A DNA stretch of 16,086 bases from NCBI GenBank assembly GCA_001598975.1, contig BBXU01001273.1, positions 1 through 16,086 on the forward strand, in the 5' to 3' direction. Position numbers and translations under genes: made by a program. Positions within the stretch are counted from its first letter, which is position 1. Each line of letters begins with the position of its first letter. The notes under the pieces are model-generated. The model was not told the DNA's origin, did no database searches, and saw only the letters and a program-made list of their open reading frames with translations. Shown here one piece after another: positions 1-10,600 of this stretch. Origin of the DNA: Parachlorella kessleri (lineage: Eukaryota > Chlorophyta > Trebouxiophyceae > Chlorellales > Chlorellaceae).

Positions 1-31
1 ACACACACCAACAGACAACACACACGCACAC
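1..31. repeat. CA-rich simple sequence in an intron of the GATA gene
   Basis: The first ~31 bases are an imperfect (CA)n tract (ACACACACC...ACACACACGCACAC). On the minus strand it lies just after the GTGAGT donor at 35, so it is intronic GT-rich sequence of the GATA gene and not coding. Confidence 0.7.
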
Positions 32-35
32 TCAC

Positions 36-749
36 CACAACTGCCAGGGTGTGGCCCCCATGCTCGTCTTGTAGCCAGAACAGGGCATGGTTGCCCCTGC
101 TTGAGCTCTGCTTCTGTATGGTGTAGGACACGTAGCGGGCCTGCTGCATACTATGCGGCAGGGGCTGGAATTGCTTCGGGGAAGGCGTGAGGACCGCGGG
201 TGGAGCTGCAGCCAGCCGGCTAGGTGTGGCGTCACTCAGCGGGCCTTCCTGCGCCAGTCCTGCGGCCCATCCATCTTCCTCCTTTAGCCGCTTGTGACTG
301 GGCGGTTGCTGCTCTGAAGGGCTGTCAGATACAGCAGCCGCATGTCCGCCGCTGCTTGCAGCAGGGCTGCGTTTCTTGGATGGGGGCTGGGGGGCAGGTG
401 TCGGCTCCACCCCTATCTCCACTTGGAAGGCCTGCTTGTCCTTTGCCCAGCGCTGCCCACACCTGCGAGGCACCCTTCAGTGTCCTTAAATTGATGAGCC
501 GGCCAAAAAGCATACAAATGCCTTGAGCAGGGCTTGTGCACTCCCAGGCCCAGCAGTGCTCACTGAATGCCAGCCTCCTGGCATTGAGCAGTCACCCAGG
601 GCCCACCTGTTGCACAGGTTTGCGTTTTCCCCATCATCAACTGGCCAGCCCCGCCTCCAGCTGCCAGAAGTGCTGGTTGTGCCACACTGTGGGTTCGCAC
701 AGTGCACCCCGGTTGCAGCGCCACCCTTATAGACACCCTTGGACTCCAT
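36..749 (-). CDS. GATA-type zinc-finger transcription factor, 5' part (continues beyond the left edge)
   Basis: Likely a nuclear DNA-binding transcription factor. Exon 1 is 749-607 and exon 2 is 462-36. The 144-bp intron (GTGGGC donor, TCGCAG acceptor) splits an Arg codon as AG|G, and exon 2 ends at a GTGAGT donor, so the gene runs off the window. The join restores one GATA finger: C17-ANPQ-C22-GTT...WRRG...LC46-NR-C49-GQRWAKDK. The WRRG and CNxCGxRWAK blocks are diagnostic of the family. Spacing is C-X4-C-X23-C-X2-C, looser than the usual C-X2-C-X17-20-C-X2-C. Basic clusters KKR (77-79) and HKRLK (104-108) could serve nuclear import. A Ser/Pro/Ala-rich linker leads to an unrecognised ordered segment (about 156-190, RYVSYTIQK...HALFWLQDE). 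The start is the only ATG in this open frame; an out-of-frame ATG lies 8 nt upstream. The finger is seen directly; the regulatory role is from the family. Confidence 0.85.
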
Positions 750-775
750 GGAAGCATAATAATTTAGCAATGTAG

Positions 776-782
776 TCGATAG
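776..782 (+). promoter_or_regulatory. TCGATAG site, half of an inverted pair (candidate GATA-factor site)
   Basis: TCGATAG lies 27 bp upstream of the GATA-factor ATG; its reverse complement CTATCGA is at 1024-1030 near the other gene's start. It contains the GATA core but has C rather than A/T before it, so it is not a perfect WGATAR site. Autoregulation is speculation. Confidence 0.25.
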
Positions 783-1020
783 TGGCACGACTGGTTCCCA
801 ACTGGAGACCGGGAGGCCCCCTCGGACGCATCGATGGCTTACGACACCTCCAAGGCAGCTGGATTCCTGAATTTTGCCCTGAATTTGCCTAAATTTGGGG
901 AACTGTTTGAAAGGGTCTGTCGCATGCCGTGAATTTCCGCAGGCAGTCCCTACACCCAAAGAGCCAGCTTTGTATTCCAAAATCAGCCTAGTTGGGTGTA
1001 GTCAGACTGATCAGCACAGC

Positions 1021-1047
1021 ATGCTATCGACTTCGCTGCACTACTGA
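1021..1047 (+). other. Eight-codon uORF before the TACC-like gene
   Basis: An ATG at 1021 opens an 8-codon reading frame (MLSTSLHY) closed by TGA at 1045-1047, 20 nt before the main ATG at 1068. It matters only if transcription starts upstream of 1021, which the sequence does not show. Confidence 0.3.
1024..1030 (-). promoter_or_regulatory. TCGATAG site, second half of the inverted pair
   Basis: CTATCGA on the plus strand reads TCGATAG on the minus strand, 38 bp before the ATG of the TACC-like gene. It matches the site at 776-782 over 7 of 7 bases in opposite orientation, and it overlaps the small uORF. Confidence 0.25.
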
Positions 1048-1067
1048 GCTGTAGTTACAGTTGAGAA

Positions 1068-1260
1068 ATGGAACAGGACGAGAACGACCAGTTCGTGCCT
1101 GCAGGTATAAGGCCGTTCATGAAGTGCCGGGCGTCCCTGCTCAGTACAGTTTTTATATTACTACAGCAGTCTTTCGCCTTGGACGACGTATTTACTTGTC
1201 GTCCTATTGCAGATGTATTCCTAAAGCAGCTAGGTACAGAGAAGCAACTAACGGCTGCAG
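1068..1260 (+). other. Exon 1 and stopless first intron of the TACC-like gene
   Basis: Exon 1 (37 bp) encodes MEQDENDQFVPA plus one base. The GTATAAG donor at 1105 and a CTAAC-to-CTGCAG acceptor ending at 1260 define a 156-bp intron. It is divisible by three and has no stop in the coding frame, so unspliced mRNA would insert 52 residues. That insert is hydrophobic (...LLSTVFILLQQSFALDDVF...) and unlike the acidic, Ala-rich protein around it, which is why I call it intron. Either reading leaves downstream frame unchanged. Confidence 0.55.
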
Positions 1261-4200
1261 GGCAGCGCAGCAATGCTGCACAGAAGCGCGCATCACTGGC
1301 ACAGCTGGGCGGCATCAGGAACAAGATCAGCTTGTGGGAGAGGAAGGTCCCAGGGCAGGCCCAGAAACCGCCCCAACAGCAGCCTCTGCAGCAGCATGGG
1401 CCAGCCTTGGGACAGCGCACCCGGCCGCCTGCCCTGAAGCCCACAGGAGCAGCCCCACGGCTGGCACCTGTGGAAGAAGAGGAAGCACCTGGTGAGGACC
1501 CGCTTCGCAGGCTGTCAAGCGGCAGCCGCAGGAGCAGCGGTGGTGCCGGCAATGACCTGTACAGCCGTGTGGGTGCGGCTGCCGCTGCGGTGCGACAGGA
1601 GGAAAGCGACGAGCGGCGCGAGTCAGCAGGCAGTGGCAGCAGCGGTCTGCTCAGCCGTGCCGCTGCTGCTATGCAAGCTGTGCTGCCGTCCCCAGGCACC
1701 AAGCAGGCAAGAGCTGCCAGACAGGAGGCGGTGCGGTTTCCTTCCATAATGTTTGGGTCAAAGCCGCCACCCAAGCAGCCTGCCAGAAGTGCGCTGCCAA
1801 AGCCCAGGGAGAGCTTCAGCGGTGACTCTGGCCAATGGCAACTGGCAACGGCACTGCAGCCACCTGCAGCGACAGGGAGCAATGCTGCCACGCCAGCAGC
1901 AGCAGCAATGGCAGCAGTTGGGGTGTGTCAAAATGATGATGCCTCTGACAGCAGTTCAGGTGGGATAGCTGACCTGCAGTGACTGCTTGTATGTCGAGGG
2001 AACCTGATTGCCTGTCCGTCTGTAGGGCGCCCTGTCAGTGCTATTGTCTTTCAGCGTGAAGCACGACCGCAGAAATGTCTTGATAGCTGCCTTGCCGCTC
2101 CCTGTCGCTAAGGCTGCCCCGTGCACACGTGTGTAAGGCGCTTGCGGTGCTGGCTGGTACCGATTGCCAGCATTCCATGCATATATCATGCTGCTGCAGA
2201 GTGGCATGACGCCAGCGAGATTCAGGTGGTGCTGAGGGACGATGAGAGCGCCTCTGTGAGCTCTGAGGCTACCACTGTGGTCCCTGAGGCAGACGATGGC
2301 AGCACAGGTAGGGAATCTTGTTGGATAACATGCATCCTTACCGGGGGTTACGGCGGGCATTTTGTGCACCACATCCCACTCAGACATCGCCACATGTTCT
2401 TCACCACATTATGTTGTCCAAAGCAAGGCACGGCTTCTACTGGCAGCATTAATTTGACGAGCTAGTTCATTGGCTGACTGTCAGAGGGCATTAATTTCTG
2501 CAGCCGACAGCAGCAAGTGCCGCCAACAACCACCGGCAGAGCTTCCCAGGCTGCAGCGCTCAGACTCCCCCACCCTCCCCACTCAGCAGCAGCAGCATGT
2601 GTCCTACCGCCGGCGTCCCGTGGCCACTCTGGCAGCCTCGGAGGTGTTCCACTCTGCTGTGGATATCCTACCTGTAGATGGCAGCCTCGCGCTAGCCGCC
2701 AGTGCATCTTTCTCCCTTGGCAGGGCTTCCCTCCTGGGTAGCGGCCAACCTGAAAATCCTGCTGTTGAGGAAGGCGTGGGCGAAAGTGGGACCTCTCAAA
2801 CCGCTGAGCCACCGGCAGCGGAGGCTGCCCCCGTTCAGTCAAATTTGGCCGCCGTCGTGGCGGAGCCAGCAGCAGAAAGAGCAGAACGCACGGTGCCACA
2901 TGAGGGTGGTGCGGCAGGGGTGGCAGAGGCACCTCCAGCCGGCAGCTCAATCAAACCAGCCTGCCAGCAGGTGCATTTGCAGGCACTGCCGCAAGATACA
3001 ACGCCTTGTGAACGAGAGCAGCTGCTGAAGGCTCTGGGGAGTGAGCATGGCGGTGCTGGCCAGGAAGAAGGGCGCTGCAGCCAAGGAGCCCACGTGAGTG
3101 CAGCGGCACGCCGGCAGGGTGCAGTCCTACTGCTATCAGATGTGAAGGCAGAGGCTATGGCATGTGTGCCAGAGCAGGGTCCATCTGCCATGGATGTACT
3201 GGTTGTGGCATCGCCAACAACTGGAGCAGCGGCACAGGCCAGTCCCCAGCGAGGCATCACCGAACCAGCAACAGCCAGCTGTCAGCAGGCTGGTGCTAGC
3301 CCCCTGGGCGACCCAGCCATGGTGCCCGCGCAGCTACACCAGGCAGAGGAGCAGGGACAGCAGTACCAGATGCGCCCGGCAGCAGAAGCAGCAGAGCATT
3401 CGTCACCCCCGCTGCTTGGCCTGAGGCGGGAGTTCAGCGAGGCCAACCTGCAGTACATGGGCGCCATTGCCTCCCCTGAGGATGCAAGCCCATTTGTAAG
3501 CCAGCAGGGCACAGAAGTCGGGGAGGCTGCTCCCGCTGGACTCGCAGTGCCATTGACAGCTGCAGCTGTAGTGGTGGCATTGCCTGCTGCACCCGAGGAG
3601 GAGGGGTCTGCACCTGGACCGGCAGCTGACTTGCCTTTACCAGCTGCTGAGCCGTCGTCGCCTTACGCTGCCACCGAGTTTGATGGTGATGACGTGATCA
3701 TGGGCGACGCAGGTACGCTGTGGGTACATGTGCAGCAACGTGAAGAGTTCACATGGCTTAAATGCCGTGTGGGCTGCTGCTCCAGACATATGCCGCTCCT
3801 TCCCTGGTACCTGGTACTTATATAGCTATAAATTGATAGGATGCTACCCTTTCTGGGTCGGGTTGGGGGAGGGGGTCGACTTCCATGTCTTGCAGCATAC
3901 CTCGACCTCACATGCTACATCCCATCTGTCTTATTGCCGGCACTCCTGATTGGCAGCATATTGCAAACTTTGATAGCTTTCCTGCTGCCTTGTATGCAGC
4001 TTTCACACCGGCACCCGCCACCACCCGCCATGTGCCTCCTGAGGAGCAGCAGCTGCAGCAGCTGGCAGCGGCTGGCGACCAGCCAACTGGTAGCCACTCC
4101 CCAACTGCCGACCGGTGCAGCCTGCCCACCGAGCGCTGCCTCTTCATCAGCAACAATGCACTCCCAAGAAGTCCCCTGGCAGCATTCACCGACAGTGAAC

Positions 4201-7200
4201 AAGGCCCTCCCTCAGCTGCTGGGGAGTTGCAGAAGGTACAGCCTTCGTGGCATCAGGTGTCAGAGCTTGGGGCACCGGTGGCAACGGCAACGCAGCCTCC
4301 ACTGCCGCCCGAGACGGAGGCACTGCCAGAGGCGCTGGTGGCACAGCTGGAGTTGGAAGTCAACTCAGAGTTGTCGGAACCTACAGAGCTGCTGGGAGCA
4401 GCCTGTGCTGTAATCGGCACGGAGGAAGCCTCCAGCCTCATTAATGGTGAACTTCCCAGCGTTGTGGGCACCGGGCAGATACATGATGCTGAGGCTGCTG
4501 GGGAGCAGACAGTGGGGTTTGCAATCGCTACCAAACTGGCAGCCCCGGCTCCAACCAAGTCTGCTGGTGCGGAGCTGGCGGCGACAGAGGAGTTGAAAAG
4601 CGCTGTAGCACCCTGGGAGGAGCTGCCAGCGGAGGAGCAGCCTAGCGAGATTGCTGCTGCAGTGGCTGCTGCAATGGCCCTACCTAACGCTGGGGAAGCC
4701 CTGATGCACAGCAGCGCAAGGGTGCCTGCTGGTACAAAACATGCAGTGGAGGAGCAGAGCAGCAGTGAGTCAGGAGCAGGTGCTAGCAGCCCTAGCTTCA
4801 GCAGGGAGCGGCTATATGCAGAGGATGAGGAAGTGCCATTGGATGCTGTTGAGGAGGTGGCCGACGACATGATCGCCGTTGGTCAGAGTACAGAGGGACC
4901 AATTGCTGAGGAAGGAAAGAAGATGCCTGCAGGTGGGCGGTATTTCCTTGAAGGCATAGCGCTGGTCGGACTCCTTTCTTGTTGGGATTGTGTCTAGGTG
5001 TAGAGCATGAATCTGAAAGAGTTAATGGGCTGCCGTGCCCATCTCTGTGCACAATCATTGCATGCATCATGTTGAAGACATCCGAATGCATCCCCGCAAT
5101 GGCCACTTCCCACATGCATGTCCATGCTAGGGAAGTCAGCCAGCAAGTGGAGGAGCTGATACCTGTGGCCTGGCGGCTTGCATTGAGCAGGCATACATTA
5201 CTTCCAGCGCTGCAGCAGAGGGCCTTAAACAGCATGCCGCTGGTGCAGGAGGAGCAGCCTCGGTCACAGGCAGCCACGAGAATGAGGCTGTCCCAACCGA
5301 TATGCCAGCCGCAGCTGCAGAGGCCTCACCACAGCAGCGGCAAGAGCAAGAGCCGGCGCTGCCGGAAGAGCATGGGTATGAGCTGGCTGTGCTGGAGGCA
5401 GAGGGAGCAGCAGTGGCAACTGTTGAAGCTCACGATGGTGCAGCCACCAGGGAGGGCAATGCACAGCTTCCATTTGGGGAGCTGCTGGCATGTGCTTCAG
5501 CTGAGACGTCAACAGCAGGTGAGAGCTGGCTGGCAGCTATATTGCCCACCTGTCTACTTTTCACTGTGGGCATTGCTGCAGCTTCTTTGAGGTGGACCTC
5601 AGAGAGTAGTCATTTGAATGCCTAACAGACATGCCACATAGTGTGCCAAGCGACCTGAAAATTTTCCTAGCAACACTTCTGTACTGGCTCACCTGAAGGT
5701 TCCAGCTTACACCCCGCTCTAATATGCCGGCAGCGGCCGTGACTGAACTCTTTGTCATTGCAGTGGAGGCTGCAAGTGCCACAGCATCACATACAGAGCA
5801 ACCAGATCATGCTAGCGACCACATTCCCACGGCCAGCATGGGTAGCCTCCCTTCCAGCCCCCAAGCTGACTATAAGCAGGCAGGGAGCTTGGCGGGCGCA
5901 GCCCCAGGAGCAGAAGAGCAGTTGCCGATGGGTACGGCGGCTTTGATTAGTACTCCTAACATTCCAGGGACAGCTGAGCCAGTGACAGAGCAGCAAGCTT
6001 TCACACCGGTCAGCATCCTAGCAGCTGCAGCAACAGGCTTAGAGGGGTTAAGCCCTGGCAGCATTGGCAAGGCTGGCCAGGAGGCAGGCGTAGCAGGTGT
6101 GTGCATCGGTACAAGAGTTGTGCACACCTTGCGACCTCTGCAATGACTATGAATGTAGGGTTGGCCGCTAAGAGACTATAGTATGCAGTCTGCATGGATG
6201 TATCGAATGCATGTTGGGTCTTGATAAATTTGATTCTGCTGGCCCCTGTTTGCTGCATTTTCAATAGGCAGAATATATTCCACATAAAAGATACAACAAT
6301 GAGTTACCAATGTTGCTGATGCAGCCTACACAGGCGACACACTTTCGGCAGACAGCCCCTTGGCAGCAGCAGCACTTGCCACTGGCATAGTAGGTCTTCA
6401 TCACAACCGCCCTGCAGCGGTGGACAAGTCACGAGACTTGCCCGCTGCCCCAGCAGGAGATGCAGTAGACATTACAGCACCCCCCACTTCCCCTCCAGCA
6501 GCAGCCTCCTTCAAGGAGACGCCCACCTCCCCACCAGCAGCAGCAGTCACCACAGCGCTGCCTACTACCCCATCGGCAGCAGGGTGTCCATATCGCACTG
6601 CTCCAGCAGAGGAAGCTGATCCCATGGTTATCGCAGCTCCCATTCACCCTTCGGCTGTGGACACGGCAGCAATACTGTGTGATGATGCACTAGAGACAGC
6701 TCCGTCTCTGCAAAGCACCGACGCAGCAGGCAGTGGTGGCCCTGCCAGTGGAGAGGCCGTGGGGTTGGGCTACATAGAGTTGCCTGAAGAGGAGTTTAAC
6801 CAGGCGCCAGTTGAAGAGCTGCTTAACCATCAGCCATACGCGGTGCTTTGCAAGGAGCCAGACGAGGCTGGGCAGGAAGACGTGGACATGATGGATGTGT
6901 CTGAAGGTACGAGGCGCAGAGCATGAACGTGCCTAAGGACATGCCTATCAATTAACAAGGGGGTTGGCAGCTTGACTGTTGACCAAACATGCTGCTCAGG
7001 GCCGTGTTGCAGATTTGTTGGTGCAGGTGAACCTGTCAGCTTGCTAGCTTCATGCTTCTTCAACCCCAGGTTAGACTGAAGCTTGACTTCAACCTCTCTG
7101 GGAAGTTGCTTGTTGCAGGGGAAGACGAAGGCCTCAAAAGCACCTCCCCCACCACGGCAGTGGCCGCAGCTGCGACAACTTCTGGGAGAGCTGGTGCCGC

Positions 7201-7578
7201 AGACGCAACAGAGCAGCTGCCTGACTCTCCCTCAGCAGCTGCTGCACTGCTTGGAGACTGCACCCAGGAGCAGGAGCCTGGGCCTGGCAGCCCTGTGCTG
7301 ACGGCACAGGCAGCAGCCAGCCCTGGCGCCAGCAGTCTTCACCATGCCGGCCCGCCTGCAAGCCCTGCAGGCAGCACTTTGATCGTGCAGAAGTCAGTCA
7401 GTTGGAGCGATTCGGCAGGCAGCAATGGCAGCATGGCGGAGCCAGGTGCTTCTGCTGCTGAGGCATCCTCCTCACTGGTAACTGCAATAGAAGCAGCAGC
7501 AGGAGGTATAGCCCCACAAACAGGCACAATCGGAGCATCAAGCGAAGTGGCAGCAGAAGCAGAAGCAGAGCACGCCGA

Positions 7579-7609
<31 letters not shown>

Positions 7610-10600
7610 GCTACCCTGCCAGACGCCTGGGACACAAGCCAGCACAATTGCTTGGGAGCTGTGGGTGATGGCCACAGCTTGGCAGCTCCCCTTGTCAGTA
7701 CAGTTGAGCCCACAGTACTTCTCGCAGCATCTCATGCCTCACCAGCAGCACAGCAGCCCCTTGAAGGCCACAGTGTCAGTTCTGCAGGCAGCCCGGCAGT
7801 GGAGCAGCACTCTTCCCCTCACCCTGAGGCAGGGCCTGCTCCAACACAGCACATGGAAGCAGCGCAGTTGAGAGGCGAGCAGCCTGCAAGTGAACAACAT
7901 GGCAGCCCCTGCTCAATAGACAGCCTGGCTGGCGATGGGCCTGCAGAGCATGGTGACTCCGGGGCAGACGGTGGAAAGCCGCCTGACGCCGCTGCGGCAA
8001 ATGCATTTGAGCCAGTCGGAGCGCCGCTGCCTGCAGCTGAGGATATGGACAGACTCAGCCAGGGGCCCCCACAAGAGCACATGCCACCTTCGCCTGGGTC
8101 CCCCATTGTCAGCAGCACGCATGTCGAGGGTGCAGAAGGGGCTGAGGGAGCTGTGCCTGGGTCGCTGATGCCAGTGAAGGAGGCTGCAGAGCTTGGGGAG
8201 CAGCAGCAGGACAGCAGCTTGGGTCAGGCTGAAGAGATTGGCCCTACGGCGAAGGATACCCAGCACCTGGGGCAGCAGCAATGCCATCAAGAGCCGCAGC
8301 AGGAGGAAAGCATTACAGCTGCAGGATCCCCACCGATGTCTCCAGAAGGTGGGAGTCGGTGTAGCCAAGCCGTGACCCCTGGCCCAAAGGCTGATGCGGG
8401 CCAGGAAAGCAGCGTGTCTGCCACGGCTGCATCGCAAGAGCAGCAGCAGCAGCAGCAAGGCAGGTCTGAGCCATTGCAATCAGCGCAAGAGGAAGCTCAG
8501 GAGCTGGGCAGTGATGGCAGTGTGGAGAGCCTGGCAGTTTCAGCCTCGCCGCCAAGCCACTCGCCAAGCACCAGCTTCCAATACCCACTATCAGCAGCAC
8601 TAACCCCAGCCCAGCAGGGCAGTAATGCCCACTCCCAGGGCATGCCTAGCATGAGGGGCAGCGGCGCTGGCGCAGCTGCCATGTCACCAACCGTGAGCAG
8701 CGGCGCGGCGGGAGGGTCCTACTCCAGCAACAACCCTTTGTTTGCAGGCACGCCTGGCCACCCCACACCACCGTCAGTGACACTGCGGACCTTCCCTGCC
8801 TCCCGCTTTGCTGATGGTGAGTTTCATTGCCGTCACGCTTAGCCAAGAAGCAGCTGTCATCCTGCTACGCAAGGCAAGGGTTTTCACCTTTAGAGGCTCA
8901 GCTGGGTAGCTGGTTCAATCTGGGTATCTCATTTCAGTCAGCGTTTGTCAGCCGCTGTCGCCTTCCGGCCTGCCCTGTATCCACACTCAAGACGGACTGC
9001 TTGTTCCATTGCAATCTTAGTTTGCTTGCAGTTGCATGGAAATGCATCACATTACATCCCTCAGCACATCAAACCTGGCGGGCTGCCAAATCCGCCTGCC
9101 CCCCATCCTGCTCTGTTCTGCTCTTTTTCTGCATAGGGACGCCATTGTCCAGCGATGGCAGCGCCACCCCAGCCTCATTGGGCATCAAGCTGGCAGAGAG
9201 GCTGCAAGAGGTGGCCTCCCAGCTGCAGCAACCAGCAGCGAAGTCTGCCCAGGCAGCCGGCTTTGCGGTCACCCCTGGCGCCCCTGCCTCTCGCCTGCTG
9301 CTTGCCACGCCGCGGACTGCCGCGGGTGCCAAGGATGGCGCAGGCGGCAGCTTTGACTTTGCAGCAGACGTGGCGGCGATGCTTCAGGTGAAAAGGGCAG
9401 TCAGGCATTGGAGGAGTGTGGAGAGCACCCACTGCATCATTCTAAGGCTGGGAATCCAAAGGGATCATGGTCTGGATTACCTTTGCACTAATAAGTGACC
9501 TTGCCGTGCGAAGTTGGTAGTCAGGGATTGCAAGGTACAGTAGAGTGTGCGCACTATCCCCCGGCACAGGTCAGCATCTGACAGAGCTCTCAATCATGCG
9601 CAGGCCTTGGACCAGCGAACCCCTGCCACAGCCTTGGTGCCAGCCGGGGGCAGGGCAGCAGCACTTGCCACAACGGTGCAACGGCCGCGGCCCGCCCGCT
9701 TCTCAGCAGCCATGACCGGCAGTGCTGCTATGTTTGACCTCGAAGGGTAAGTGAGTTGAGGGCATGGCTGGACAGGCGCTACGACAGCAGGAATCATAGT
9801 GCAGGGTCGGGAGCAGCACAACATATACCTCAGCACTGGCACTTTCAATCCGTTATAAAGCTGCAATGCACATGCACCCGCAGAACCCTATTCCCAATTT
9901 CAGGTGTACAATGACAGAGGCCTGAGGTCGAACGGTCTGTCTTGGTTAACATCGCTCCATGCTGCAGGTTTGATGTCAATGGCAACAACAGCAACACCTC
10001 TCCGGAGAGTGGACGATTCCAAGCGATGCCTGTACAAAGCCTACATGTAGTAAGGCCGCCAGCTGCAGCATCTGTGGAGCTGACGGCTATTGATGAGGAG
10101 GTAGCAACCCTGCGCAGCAAGGTGGGAACTGCACCCCTTCCAGCCTAGATGCCACAGCCCGTTCTCCGCCTATGTCGCAGCACATATGCAGGATGCACAG
10201 GCGGTACATGCATGCGGCACCCCTGCAGTGGCGACACAAGTAAACACCGCTAATGCAGCATTAAACAAGCGTATGACTGCTAGCATACTATGATCAAGTA
10301 GGATTAGTAATATCTGTTAGGTGCTTGCCAACCAAAAGGTGGTCTGAGCTGGTGGCCGAGCTGGAGGCGCAGCGTGAGGAGGCGGTGGGCATGCTGGCTT
10401 CATGATGCTTTGCCTAGATGCTTTGCCTTGACTAACCCAATCAGCATGGTGTGTTCAGGTGGCCGAGCTGGAGGCACAGCGTGAAGAGGCTGTGGGCATG
10501 CTGGCTGGCTACCAGGGCTCCATCGCCCAGCTGCAGGACGCCCACTCCGCCATCATGGTCAAGGCGCAGGCAGAGAACGCCTGCCTCATGGCTGAGGTGA

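Larger units (their letters stand above)
750..1067. promoter_or_regulatory. Shared divergent promoter region between the GATA factor and the TACC-like gene
   Basis: The two start codons face away from each other across 318 bp with no convincing gene between them, so this segment must hold both 5' UTRs and probably both promoters. It contains an inverted pair of TCGATAG (776-782 on plus, 1024-1030 on minus), each with a GATA core, three GAATTT hexamers (starting 869, 881, 931) in a locally AT-richer stretch, and a short uORF before the plus-strand gene. I see no clear TATA box. The minus-strand open frame across this region has no ATG apart from the GATA start. Regulatory function is inferred from position. 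Confidence 0.55.
1261..8816 (+). other. Exons 2-9: long disordered acidic N-terminal region
   Basis: Eight exons encode about residues 13-1991. Composition is dominated by Ala, Glu, Ser, Pro, Gln and Gly, with few aromatics and no recognised fold. Near the N terminus is a possible short amphipathic helix (KRASLAQLGGIRNKISLWER, residues 21-40), followed by basophilic kinase-type sites RRLS (95-98) and SRRSS (101-105). Exons 4 and 8 end in similar acidic motifs (DDVIMGD and DVDMMDVSE). Exon 9 alone supplies about 566 residues, including an Ala/Glu run and a six-Gln run. Every exon here is bounded by phase-1 introns and has length divisible by three. The N-terminal halves of animal TACC proteins are likewise long, acidic and poorly conserved. 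Confidence 0.65.

Noticed and set aside
486..980. 164-codon minus-strand frame read as a single protein starting at 980
   Set aside because: It starts with TTG, not ATG. Its middle part is the true GATA exon 1, and its end (after 607) is intron; splicing to 462 completes the zinc finger.
4253..4870. Long minus-strand open frames (such as 205 codons here, and others at 1055-1891 and 7339-7713)
   Set aside because: They are antisense shadows of Ala/Ser/Gln-rich coding exons: GC-rich GCA/CAG repeats read as Cys/Ser/Ala-rich frames on the other strand. No domain, no splice structure.
7550..8458. CAG/GCA runs considered as a CRISPR array or minisatellite
   Set aside because: They are imperfect trinucleotide codon runs within coding sequence, with no spacer-repeat organisation.
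8727..8747. Acceptor-like CTTTGTTTGCAG inside exon 9
   Set aside because: The frame is open on both sides and there is no need for an intron. Using it would require a donor that I could not place.
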